Positions 1 through 6,014 of a stretch of 7,508 nucleotides of DNA are shown one piece after another. This DNA comes from an uncultured Clostridia bacterium (GTDB taxonomy: Bacteria; Bacillota; Clostridia; Christensenellales; Borkfalkiaceae), in NCBI GenBank assembly GCA_944372565.1, contig CALVZR010000199.1, positions 1 through 7,508 on the forward strand, given 5' to 3'. The notes under the pieces are model-generated. The model did no database searches and was not told where the DNA came from. It worked only from the letters and a program-made list of their open reading frames with translations. The position numbers were made by a program, and so were the translations under genes. The stretch's first letter is position 1. Every line of letters starts with the position of its first letter.

Positions 1-1223
1 CCTTCGTATTTTTTAAAGATCCTGATGCAGTAATTCCCGTCGTTGAACCCCGCTTTATAGGCGGCGTCCTCCACGGAAAGCCCGTCTTTCAAAAACTCCT
101 TGCTCTTTTCCACCCGCACTTTGGAAAGGTAGTCGCTGAACGTAACGCCCATTTCCTCGCGGAACAGGTGGCTGAGATAATACGCGCTCACGAACACGTT
201 TTTCGCCAGCGTTTCGAGGGAGATCTCCTCGGCGTAATGTTCGTGAATGTAGCGGATGGCGGCGGAAAGGTGCCCGCTCGCCTTGCGCTTGCCGCGGCTG
301 GCGTAAACGACTTCGAGAAAGTCCTCCAAAATTTCCACCGTGCGCACGCACAGGTCGTTGAAATCCGCCTTTTCCAGCATAAGGGAAGCGGCTTTTTTCA
401 CGATGCCCGTCAGACTTTCGAGGTTTGCGCCCGCCTCCACCGCCGTGCGGGACAAAAACGCCGTGAATTCGTAAAGTTTAGCGCGGATAATGCCCAGATC
501 GCCGCTCGCATAGGAGAAGATCTCTCCCAGAAAATTATTCAGGATGGAGCGCGCTTTCGTGCCCTCGCCCAACTGCACGTAGGCGATGAGTTCCTTTTCC
601 AGTTCGATGGGATATTTTTTGAAATTCCTGCGGTTTTCGCCCAGCTCCATCTCCTTCTGCGCCCGCAGCCGCTCCATATTGAGCCGCGTGATCTCCATCC
701 GCTTTTCCACGTATTTGCGCTCCTGGTCCATCATATAACTGACCATCACCGAGAGCATCTGCGCGGTGGACGTCATATTTTCGCACTCGATGCGGCGCAC
801 CGAATCGGCGGAAAACCCTTTCTTTTTCAGATCCACGCCCAGGGCGGCGCACCGTTCGAAGAGTTCCTTTTCAAAATAATCGTCGCTCTCCCAAAGCCGC
901 ACGGGCCCCGTGGTGATAAACCCCACGGGCTCTTTGCCGAACGCCACGGGCGTGATGCACATAATCAGCCCGCACGCCGTTTCGTAGATATACGGCTCTT
1001 TGAGCTCCTGCGCTTTCCTGCCGCTGGAAACGATCTTTTCGCTGCACGCGGCGTTATCCCCCATCAGCAGGCAGATGCAGTTTTCCCCGCGCACGCACAG
1101 CTGTTCGCGCCCCGTTTCGTCGTACAAAGCGACGTCCAGCCCGCTGGTGAGCGCGTAATTTCTGAACAGTTTTTCCAGCTCCGTGAAATTGAGGATGCCG
1201 CGGAGTCCGCCCGTCTCTTTCAT
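1..1223 (-). CDS. PocR-domain AraC-family transcriptional regulator (C-terminus cut by window edge)
   Basis: Minus-strand frame open from the ATG at 1223-1221 to the left edge, giving 407 whole codons; perhaps 15-25 residues are missing. Residues about 12-165 resemble the PocR sensory domain, opening with a typical NFTELEKLF segment and carrying cysteines at 43, 49, 51, 60, 84 and 89. A charged, probably coiled-coil stretch follows (about 166-215), then a helical linker. The C-terminal AraC DNA-binding domain begins near 318, with one helix-turn-helix at about 334-359 and a second at about 383-407 ending in the family-typical F-KKYEG. PocR regulators often control use of corrinoid-dependent substrates such as propanediol or methylated compounds, so this protein probably activates the adjacent cluster; ligand unknown. 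Its ATG overlaps the stop of the preceding activator gene as ATGA (1220-1223), suggesting translational coupling. The family call is strong; the target is inferred. Confidence 0.9.
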   Translation of the reverse strand, partial: MKETGGLRGILNFTELEKLFRNYALTSGLDVALYDETGREQLCVRGENCICLLMGDNAACSEKIVSSGRKAQELKEPYIYETACGLIMCITPVAFGKEPVGFITTGPVRLWESDDYFEKELFERCAALGVDLKKKGFSADSVRRIECENMTSTAQMLSVMVSYMMDQERKYVEKRMEITRLNMERLRAQKEMELGENRRNFKKYPIELEKELIAYVQLGEGTKARSILNNFLGEIFSYASGDLGIIRAKLYEFTAFLSRTAVEAGANLESLTGIVKKAASLMLEKADFNDLCVRTVEILEDFLEVVYASRGKRKASGHLSAAIRYIHEHYAEEISLETLAKNVFVSAYYLSHLFREEMGVTFSDYLSKVRVEKSKEFLKDGLSVEDAAYKAGFNDGNYCIRIFKKYE

Positions 1224-2677
1224 TCTTCCGCCCCCGGAAAGCCCATATATTCCATATATTTTTCCATAAAAACTTCATCGCACGACAAATCGACGTATTC
1301 CGCCGAACGGGCGAGCTTTTCGCACGCTTGCAGCGCGGCGGAGGAAACGAGGCATGCCTTCGCCCCGCCCAAACCGGTATTTCCCGCGGCCGTAAACGAC
1401 GACGCGAGCGCGGGAGGCAGAAGCCCCGTTTTTTCCACGCTCTCTCTATTGAGGTAAAAGCCCATACCGCCCGCCACGTAAAGTTTTGTTCCGGCGATGC
1501 CCGCCCGCGCGAGCAGCGCCTGCACCGCCGCGGCGATGGCGCTTTTTGCAAGCTGAAATTCCCTTACGTCCTTCTGCGTGAGATACACGCCGTCCGTCAG
1601 ATCGAACCTGCCCGATCTCATCGCGCCTGATTCATCTATCCCGCCCGTTTCCAGAAGGGCGGCTACGGCGTCCGTCAGCCCCGAACCGCATATGCCGACG
1701 GCGGGCGCTCCCCCCACGGTCGTGAACGAAATCTTTCCGTTTTCGGCTTTCACGCGGTCGATCGCCCCCGCAACGCCCCCCGTGCCGCATTCGATGTTCG
1801 CCCCCTCGAAAGCGGGGCCCGCGGCGGCGGACGTCGTGAAAATGCGGCCGCCAGCATTGAGCAGAATTTCGCCGTTGGTGCCGAGGTCGAGGAGCATCCC
1901 CTCCGTTTTATCCAGCCCGACAAAATGCGCGCCGCAGATCACGTCGCTCCCGATAAACGCGGAAGCAGACGGAAGCAGAACGACCTCTTCGCAGGGAAGG
2001 GAGAGAACGCTCCCGCCGACGCGCTGCGTTTCGGTGAAGGCGGGCGTGAAGGGATAGCGACCGATGCCCTCAGCGTCCGCGCCGATAAAGAGGTGCAGCA
2101 TTGTGGTATTCCCCGCCACGGTCAGCCTTTTCAAAGAGCAAACGCCCGCCTCGCGGCAAAGGTCGGAAAGCACCTCCGCCGTCTTTTTCAGCACGCAGTC
2201 TTTCAGTTTATCCCGCGCGCCTTCGGAAGCCGCCTTGATGCGGCTGAGTACGTCCGCGCCTAACGCCCCCTGCGGATTTAAGCAGGAGCGCTTTGCAAGC
2301 TCTTTTCCGTCTTTTAAATCGACGAGGGAAAACGCCATCGTCGTGGTGCCGAGATCGAGCGCGGCGCCAAAACCGCTCTCTCCGTCCGCCGCGAAAATTC
2401 TTTCCTGCGTTTCGGTCAGCCCGCCGCCCTCGGTTTCGTAAACCTCGATTTCCGCCGAAGAGCAGATCTGCGATTTGCACGCGAGATAAAAACCGCCTTT
2501 TTCCTCCCCTTCGAGCGCGCCGGAAAGCAGTTTCACGCGGCATTTGCCGCAAGTGCCGTTCCCGCCGCAGCGCGCGGGAATATTGATCCCGTTTTCCCTG
2601 AGCAGCGAGAGCAGATTTTGTTTTTCACGGAAGGGAATGCGGATTTTCTTCCCCGCCGAATGTACGATGAGTTCCAT
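1220..2677 (-). CDS. Reductive activator of corrinoid enzymes (RACE): 2Fe-2S ferredoxin domain plus ASKHA ATPase (DUF4445 family)
   Basis: 485 residues. The N-terminus (1-80) is a plant-type 2Fe-2S ferredoxin domain with ligands C37, C43, C46 and probably C67. After a linker of only about 20 residues comes an actin/Hsp70-like ATPase fold: phosphate motif DLGTTT (108-113), AGNTTM (188-193), second phosphate motif DLGTNGE (264-270), GICGSGLTD (328-336) and adenosine-type motif AGGMG (402-406). Proteins of this kind use ATP hydrolysis to drive one-electron reduction of an oxidised Co(II) corrinoid protein back to Co(I). The natural partner would be the corrinoid protein encoded at 4434-3802. It is shorter than many relatives (roughly 540-650 residues), lacking an extended linker or middle domain and the C-terminal 4Fe-4S clusters of RamA. 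A hairpin and a candidate promoter separate it from the methyltransferase gene. I see no good Shine-Dalgarno sequence before the ATG. The downstream regulator gene overlaps its stop. Confidence 0.93.
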   Translation of the reverse strand: MELIVHSAGKKIRIPFREKQNLLSLLRENGINIPARCGGNGTCGKCRVKLLSGALEGEEKGGFYLACKSQICSSAEIEVYETEGGGLTETQERIFAADGESGFGAALDLGTTTMAFSLVDLKDGKELAKRSCLNPQGALGADVLSRIKAASEGARDKLKDCVLKKTAEVLSDLCREAGVCSLKRLTVAGNTTMLHLFIGADAEGIGRYPFTPAFTETQRVGGSVLSLPCEEVVLLPSASAFIGSDVICGAHFVGLDKTEGMLLDLGTNGEILLNAGGRIFTTSAAAGPAFEGANIECGTGGVAGAIDRVKAENGKISFTTVGGAPAVGICGSGLTDAVAALLETGGIDESGAMRSGRFDLTDGVYLTQKDVREFQLAKSAIAAAVQALLARAGIAGTKLYVAGGMGFYLNRESVEKTGLLPPALASSFTAAGNTGLGGAKACLVSSAALQACEKLARSAEYVDLSCDEVFMEKYMEYMGFPGAEE

Positions 2678-2689
2678 AATTTTGATTTT

Positions 2690-2718
2690 ACTTTACCATA
2701 TTTTGTCCGTTTTTGCAA
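2690..2718 (-). promoter_or_regulatory. Candidate promoter of the corrinoid activator gene
   Basis: On the minus strand, TTGCAA (2718-2713) is followed by a 17-base spacer and TAAAGT (2695-2690). Transcription would start near 2683, only about 6 bases before the ATG at 2677, leaving almost no leader. The downstream position after a terminator-like hairpin supports a separate or boosted transcript for the activator and regulator. The -10 is imperfect, so this is a moderate call. Confidence 0.45.
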
Positions 2719-2735
2719 GAAAAATTGCACTTTCT

Positions 2736-2773
2736 TTTCCGAAACGAAAAGCGGCGCGCCGCGCCGCTTTTCG
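2736..2773 (-). terminator. Terminator-like perfect hairpin between methyltransferase and activator genes
   Basis: The arms at 2745-2758 and 2760-2773 are perfect 14-base inverted repeats around one central base. A GC-rich core (GCGGCGCG) is flanked by AAAA on one side and TTTT on the other. It begins 15 bases after the methyltransferase stop. Read on the minus strand it ends CTTTTCGTTTC, a broken U-tract, so it may act as a full or partial intrinsic terminator or as an RNA-stabilising 3' end. The near-symmetry means it could also work from the plus strand, where no gene needs it. Confidence 0.65.
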
Positions 2774-2788
2774 ATCTGCAACTTCCTT

Positions 2789-3802
2789 TTATTCGCCGTA
2801 ATACCGCTTCACTTCCGCAAAAAACGCGTCGATATTCTCCCACTTGGCGTGCGCAGGGATGTCGCACCCCGAAGACGGCATAAAATTTTTATATTTCCCG
2901 CATTTTTCGAGCAATGCGCGCGTCGCCGCGGAAATCGATTCCGCCGTGCCGTTTGCGAATTCGCCCGCGGGGTCGATGTTGCCCATCGCGAGCGTATCTT
3001 CGGGCATATGTGCCATCACGTCCGCCATATCCACGGCGTTCCCGAAATGATACGCCGCCGCGCCCGTGCGCAGAATGGAATCGATGATGCGCACCGCGGT
3101 GTTGCCGCAGTTGTGATAAATCGCCGCAAAATGTTCGTCCTGCACTTCGGACACGAGTTTTTTCACGAACGGTTCGGAAAACTGCTCCGCCATTTCGGGC
3201 GAAAGCAGCCCCGCCAGCGGCTCGGCGATGACCACGCCGTCCGCCCCCGCCGCCTTGAACGCCTTCGCGTATGCGACGAGAAACTCCGTCGCTTTGGCGA
3301 GCACCGTTTCGAGCAGTTCGGGTTCGGTATAGCAATACACCATCGCCTCCGAAACGCCCGCGAGCCTGCCCGCGAGGGAAAACGGCCCGATCACGCCCGC
3401 GAGCACGGGGCGGTCGGAAATCATTCCCTTCGCCAGGCGCACGGCGTCCACGTAAATGCCCGAACGCGCCGCGCCCACCGCGGGAACGCGCAGCGCCTCC
3501 GCCTCCTCCATAGAGGAAACGAGCGCGCCTTCCACCGTGGGCACTTCGTTTTCCGACGCCGTAACGGCGGCGCCGAAACATTCCGCTTCCACCGAAAGGT
3601 CCATAAACCCGACCGAAGCCGCCGAGGGCACCCTGTCCGCCACGGCTTTCATCGCCTTCGCCTGATTTTCCGCACTCGAAAGCATCTCTTTTACGCTCAT
3701 ACCGATGAGCTGCGTGCCGGGGAAGGACAAAATGGGCAGAGCCTGTTTTTTATCGCTCTTTTTCAGCCCGTCCAGCCACGCGGCCATATTCCGCTTTTCC
3801 AT
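2789..3802 (-). CDS. Corrinoid methyltransferase of the uroporphyrinogen decarboxylase family (MtaA/MtbA/CmuA-like)
   Basis: 337 residues, the usual length for the family. The sequence fits a UroD-type TIM barrel throughout. The zinc site expected of methyl-transferring members is visible as H230-x-C232 (in YHNCGN) and C313 (in PSSGCDIP), the HxC...C pattern that activates a thiol or other acceptor in MtaA and MtbA and that true uroporphyrinogen decarboxylases lack. Other recognisable stretches are GPFSLAGRL (139-147) and MGNIDP (273-278). The role is methyl transfer to or from the corrinoid protein encoded just upstream. In methanogens the acceptor is coenzyme M; in a bacterium it is more likely a folate, or the enzyme may instead demethylate the substrate. 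Its ATG shares one base with the corrinoid protein stop (TGATG at 3804-3800), with AGGAG 12 bases before the start, indicating translational coupling. The substrate cannot be read from the sequence. Confidence 0.92.
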   Translation of the reverse strand: MEKRNMAAWLDGLKKSDKKQALPILSFPGTQLIGMSVKEMLSSAENQAKAMKAVADRVPSAASVGFMDLSVEAECFGAAVTASENEVPTVEGALVSSMEEAEALRVPAVGAARSGIYVDAVRLAKGMISDRPVLAGVIGPFSLAGRLAGVSEAMVYCYTEPELLETVLAKATEFLVAYAKAFKAAGADGVVIAEPLAGLLSPEMAEQFSEPFVKKLVSEVQDEHFAAIYHNCGNTAVRIIDSILRTGAAAYHFGNAVDMADVMAHMPEDTLAMGNIDPAGEFANGTAESISAATRALLEKCGKYKNFMPSSGCDIPAHAKWENIDAFFAEVKRYYGE

Positions 3803-4434
3803 CAGTCAAAAAAACTCCTCGCTTTTTCGGCGGCGCTCGCCGCGTCCGGCGTATAAGCGTCCGCGCCGATCTCGTCCGCAAACGTCTGCGTTACGGGCGC
3901 GCCGCCCACCATAACCTTTACCTTGTCTCTCAGACCCGCCGCTTTGAGCGCGTCTATAATTTCTTTCTGATAGAACATCGTCGTCGTCAGGAGCGCGGAG
4001 AGGCATACGAGCGAAGCGTTATGCTCCTGCACCGCCGCCACGACCTTTTCCGCCGAGCAGTCCACGCCGAGGTCGATCACGTTGATGCCCGTGCCCTCGA
4101 TCATCATCTTCACGAGGTTTTTGCCGATATCGTGGAGATCGCCCTTCACCGTGCAGATGACCGCCGTTCCCACGGGTTCCACACCCGCGTCCGCAAGCGC
4201 GGGTTTCAATACGGCGAGCGCGGCGTTCATCGCGCGCGCCGCGATAAGCACTTCGGGCACGAAAATTTCGTTATTCTTGAATTTTTCGCCCACGATGCTC
4301 ATTCCGTGGATCAGCCCTTCGGTCAGAATGTCCTTGGGCCGGGTGCCCGCGGCGAGTTCTTCGCTCACCAGCGCCGCCAGATCCTTCGCCTTGCCCTTCT
4401 GCAGGAGGGCGGAAATTTCTTCAAATCTTGCCAT
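3802..4434 (-). CDS. Methyltransferase cognate corrinoid protein (MtaC/MtbC/MttC-like, B12-binding)
   Basis: 210 residues from the ATG at 4434-4432. Residues about 1-85 form the helical cap domain common to methyltransferase corrinoid proteins. Residues about 88-210 are the Rossmann-like B12 domain, with DLHDIG at 99-104 supplying the lower cobalt ligand His101, SAL at 146-148, and MVGGAP at 175-180 for the nucleotide tail. The protein carries the methyl group as methyl-Co(III) between a donor-specific methyltransferase and an acceptor enzyme. The frame stays open upstream to 4491, but I chose the inner ATG because GGGAG lies 11 bases before it, family members start with this MxxFEEI-like segment, and a good promoter sits inside the upstream extension. 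First gene of the methyl-transfer cluster; overlaps the methyltransferase start by one base. Confidence 0.95.
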   Translation of the reverse strand: MARFEEISALLQKGKAKDLAALVSEELAAGTRPKDILTEGLIHGMSIVGEKFKNNEIFVPEVLIAARAMNAALAVLKPALADAGVEPVGTAVICTVKGDLHDIGKNLVKMMIEGTGINVIDLGVDCSAEKVVAAVQEHNASLVCLSALLTTTMFYQKEIIDALKAAGLRDKVKVMVGGAPVTQTFADEIGADAYTPDAASAAEKARSFFD

Positions 4435-4470
4435 AATGCGTTTTACTCCCTTTTTTTCTTTTTCGGGAAT

Positions 4471-4499
4471 ATTATACACCATTTTGCGCAATCCGTGAA
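4471..4499 (-). promoter_or_regulatory. Promoter of the corrinoid methyl-transfer operon
   Basis: On the minus strand TTCACG (4499-4494), 17-base spacer, then a perfect TATAAT (4476-4471). The predicted start is near 4464, giving a leader of about 30 bases that contains GGGAG before the ATG at 4434. It lies in the 98-base gap after the ECF gene, where no terminator is visible, so readthrough from the riboswitch unit could add to it. Confidence 0.7.
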
Positions 4500-4532
4500 G
4501 GGGCTCTTTTGCTTTTAAACTGTATTATTTTG

Positions 4533-5060
4533 TCAAAGTTTCACGCAGGAATAGATTTTTACCAGCGGAAAGGTCAGCAGGGCGACGGTAACCGCCGCGC
4601 ACACCGTCTGCGTTGCCATCACGGGCAGGGAGGCGACAAAATACGCCGCCCAGCTCGAAGCCGAATAGCGGAAATAAAGCGGCGTAACGACGTCGTCGAT
4701 GAGCGTGAAGAACACCGTGCACAGCACCGCGACCGCCGTGCACAAAAGCACTTTCCACACCTCGCGCATCTTTTTCTCTTTCAAAAAATGCCCCGTCAGC
4801 CCCGCGGCGACGGCAAAAAACGGGTAATAAATAATGTACAGGATGAACACGCTCGGAAAGAAGCCGAAGAAGATGCACCTTAAAAGGGAGTACGCCGCCG
4901 CCACGATCAGCCCCCTGCGCACGCCGAACACGTAGCAGAACGAAAAGAAAAGCACGGTTACCACCTCCACCCCCGCCACGCCGGAAAGCGCGAACTGCCC
5001 CGCGATCAGCAGCGAAGTCATCAGCGCGATGAGGGCGATCTCCTTGGAAGTTTTCAGCAT
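4533..5060 (-). CDS. ECF transporter S component, probable cobamide/vitamin B12 specificity subunit
   Basis: 175 residues, very hydrophobic, with about five or six membrane segments (roughly 8-28, 33-47, 50-66, 70-92, 103-122 and 145-168). The length and opening helix KEIALIALMTSLLIAGQ fit S components of energy-coupling factor importers, whose first helix contacts the shared EcfT protein. Such subunits bind one vitamin or metal and rely on EcfA, EcfA' and EcfT encoded elsewhere; none is in this window. The gene starts two bases after the stop of a DUF4430 lipoprotein gene that follows a cobalamin riboswitch, so cobamide is the best-supported substrate, though a cobinamide or other precursor is possible. 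I see no close resemblance that settles specificity. No strong Shine-Dalgarno precedes the ATG, consistent with translation coupled to the lipoprotein gene. Confidence 0.82.
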   Translation of the reverse strand: MLKTSKEIALIALMTSLLIAGQFALSGVAGVEVVTVLFFSFCYVFGVRRGLIVAAAYSLLRCIFFGFFPSVFILYIIYYPFFAVAAGLTGHFLKEKKMREVWKVLLCTAVAVLCTVFFTLIDDVVTPLYFRYSASSWAAYFVASLPVMATQTVCAAVTVALLTFPLVKIYSCVKL

Positions 5061-5062
5061 TT

Positions 5063-5485
5063 TCAGAAAGTCTGGTACAGCCAGATGTACGTGCAGCCTT
5101 CCTTGATCGGCAGGAGTCCGTAGCCGAGCGTTGCGGAAAGATAGGTTTTGCCTTCATACTCCGCCGTGCCCCAGTCCGCATTGGAATTTTCCGCATCGTC
5201 GGTATAGAGCATCCAATAAGAACTGCCTTCCTGCGCCTTGCCGTTGATGGAGGTGATCATCCCGTCGGCCGCTTGGTACTCAAGTTCGTTGCGGGAAACG
5301 AGTTCGTCCATATAGTCTGCGAGCGTGGTTTCCGCCGTGATTCCGAGAACTTCGGAAGACGGCGTGATGAGCACAGCGTTTTCGCCCAGCGTTACGGTAG
5401 CGGGCGTTCTCGGCGCGCACGCGGCGAACGCGGCGGCAGATACCGCCAGAAGGACGGCGGCGTACACGGTGAACAGCTTTTTCAT
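5063..5485 (-). CDS. DUF4430 (transcobalamin-like C-terminal domain) lipoprotein, probable surface cobamide-binding protein
   Basis: 140 residues. MKKLF, a hydrophobic stretch (about 4-20) and FAAC ending at C23 make a lipoprotein signal, so the mature protein would be anchored on the outer face of the membrane. The lipobox is slightly atypical, with Phe at -3. Residues about 50-140 match the DUF4430 fold: TTLADYM (53-59), DGMITSINGK (74-83), SSYWMLYTDD (88-97) and a terminal YIWLYQTF. This beta-grasp-like domain is related to the C-terminal cobalamin-clasping domain of transcobalamin and intrinsic factor. Position directly behind a cobalamin riboswitch and two bases before an ECF S component suggests it captures a cobamide for import. 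The ATG at 5485-5483 has AAGGAG at 5499-5494. An upstream in-frame extension runs through the riboswitch and is not coding. Direct B12 binding is inferred. Confidence 0.85.
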   Translation of the reverse strand: MKKLFTVYAAVLLAVSAAAFAACAPRTPATVTLGENAVLITPSSEVLGITAETTLADYMDELVSRNELEYQAADGMITSINGKAQEGSSYWMLYTDDAENSNADWGTAEYEGKTYLSATLGYGLLPIKEGCTYIWLYQTF

Positions 5486-5501
5486 AAAATTTTCTCCTTG
5501 T

Positions 5502-5544
5502 AAAAAAATTGCGGGCGTTTTCCGCACAACGGGAAAACGCCCGC
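5502..5544 (-). terminator. Intrinsic terminator of the cobalamin riboswitch expression platform
   Basis: On the minus strand a perfect 13-base stem, GCGGGCGTTTTCC (5544-5532) with its complement (5523-5511), encloses an 8-base loop and is followed by AA and seven T residues (to 5502). It sits between the aptamer and the lipoprotein Shine-Dalgarno site, the place of a transcription-attenuating platform. Cobamide binding upstream would favour this hairpin and switch the unit off. Confidence 0.92.
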
Positions 5545-5599
5545 GTTTTTTCACGCGGATGCGCCGGCATTTTCTCCGTTGTCCGAGAAATTCGCTTTC

Positions 5600-5774
5600 C
5601 ATACGTAAAAACGGCAGGTTACCCGACTTATGCCTCCTTCGCCGCGCTCCGCTTTTCGCGAAACGAAACGGCAAGGCAAATACGGTAATGACCGTTGCGG
5701 CGGATTCGCACCGCCTTCCCCTGCTCTCTGCGCCGCCCTTGCGGCGCAACTCGCCTTACGATTCGGTTGTATGC
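5600..5774 (-). ncRNA. Cobalamin riboswitch aptamer
   Basis: Read on the minus strand, this leader has the hallmarks of a cobalamin riboswitch in the right order. A 5' hairpin GCGCCGC/GCGGCGC (5747-5730) is followed by GCAGG (5724-5720), which can pair with CCTGC of the B12 box. Then come GGGGAA, the hairpin GGCGGTGCGAATCCGCC (5715-5699) matching the conserved GGTGNNAATCC core, and the small hairpin ACGGT/ACCGT (5695-5682). A longer arm GCCTT...AAGGAGGC precedes the B12 box AAGTCGGGTAACCTGCC (5629-5613). Outer bases ATAC and GTAT can close the structure. It controls the lipoprotein and ECF S-component genes, with a terminator as output. Ends are approximate; subclass and preferred cobamide cannot be told by eye. 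Confidence 0.93.
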
Positions 5775-5776
5775 CC

Positions 5777-5782
5777 ATTATA
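5777..5782 (-). promoter_or_regulatory. Promoter -10 element of the riboswitch-lipoprotein-ECF unit
   Basis: Minus-strand TATAAT at 5782-5777, preceded by TGC, giving an extended -10 (TGCTATAAT). The start would fall near 5770, at the first bases of the aptamer, as expected. The -35 is poor (TTTTCT at 5805-5800 with a 17-base spacer). The spacer holds an inverted repeat CTTTTC-ggg-GAAAAG (5787-5801). Confidence 0.7.
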
Positions 5783-5876
5783 GCACCTTTTCGGGGAAAA
5801 GAAAAGTACTTTTTTTGCGGGAAAACAGCATTTTTTTGCCGCCGCGCGAAAAATCATTCCGAAACGGGCATTTGAA

Positions 5877-5905
5877 TTGCTTTTCTCTTTGCCGTTTGCT
5901 ATAAT
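5877..5905 (+). promoter_or_regulatory. Promoter of the MATE gene
   Basis: TTGCTT (5877-5882), 17-base spacer, TATAAT (5900-5905) preceded by TGC as an extended -10. The predicted start is near 5912, leaving a leader of about 100 bases before the MATE ATG. The divergent riboswitch promoter lies about 120 bases away. The 5783-5899 stretch between the -10 elements shows A/T-rich runs and no gene. Confidence 0.65.
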
Positions 5906-5977
5906 GTTTTACATAATATGGAAATAAAACCCGCCCTTTTTCGGGAACGCACGCCGCACGCCTGCCGAAACGCTTAT

Positions 5978-6000
5978 CCGCCGTTTTTGCAAAGCGGCGG
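5978..6000 (+). promoter_or_regulatory. Leader hairpin just before the MATE ribosome binding site
   Basis: CCGCCGTTTT pairs with AAAGCGGCGG (one T-G pair) around a loop of about three bases, ending four bases before GGAGAG at 6004-6009. In the roughly 100-base MATE leader it may affect translation or mRNA stability. No T-run follows, so it is not an intrinsic terminator. Confidence 0.4.
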
Positions 6001-6014
6001 AACGGAGAGAGAAT

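Noticed and set aside
168..1457. 429-codon plus-strand open frame opposite the regulator and the end of the activator gene
   Set aside because: Rich in His, Arg, Phe and Ala with no recognisable domain, no ribosome binding site, and fully opposite two confidently assigned genes; typical antisense shadow of G/C-rich third codon positions.
2789..3802. Uroporphyrinogen decarboxylase of haem synthesis
   Set aside because: The HxC...C zinc pattern and the corrinoid protein neighbour fit a corrinoid methyltransferase; no other haem gene is present.
2618..3856. 412-codon plus-strand open frame opposite the methyltransferase
   Set aside because: Extremely Arg/His-rich low-quality protein that runs through the intergenic hairpin and covers a well-supported enzyme gene; antisense shadow.
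4435..4491. N-terminal extension of the corrinoid protein from an ATG at 4491
   Set aside because: It covers the TATAAT promoter and the ribosome binding site of the inner ATG, and family members begin at the inner start.
5063..5749. Longer 228-residue form of the DUF4430 protein
   Set aside because: The extra N-terminus is translated from riboswitch and terminator sequence; the start at 5485 has AAGGAG and is followed directly by a lipoprotein signal.
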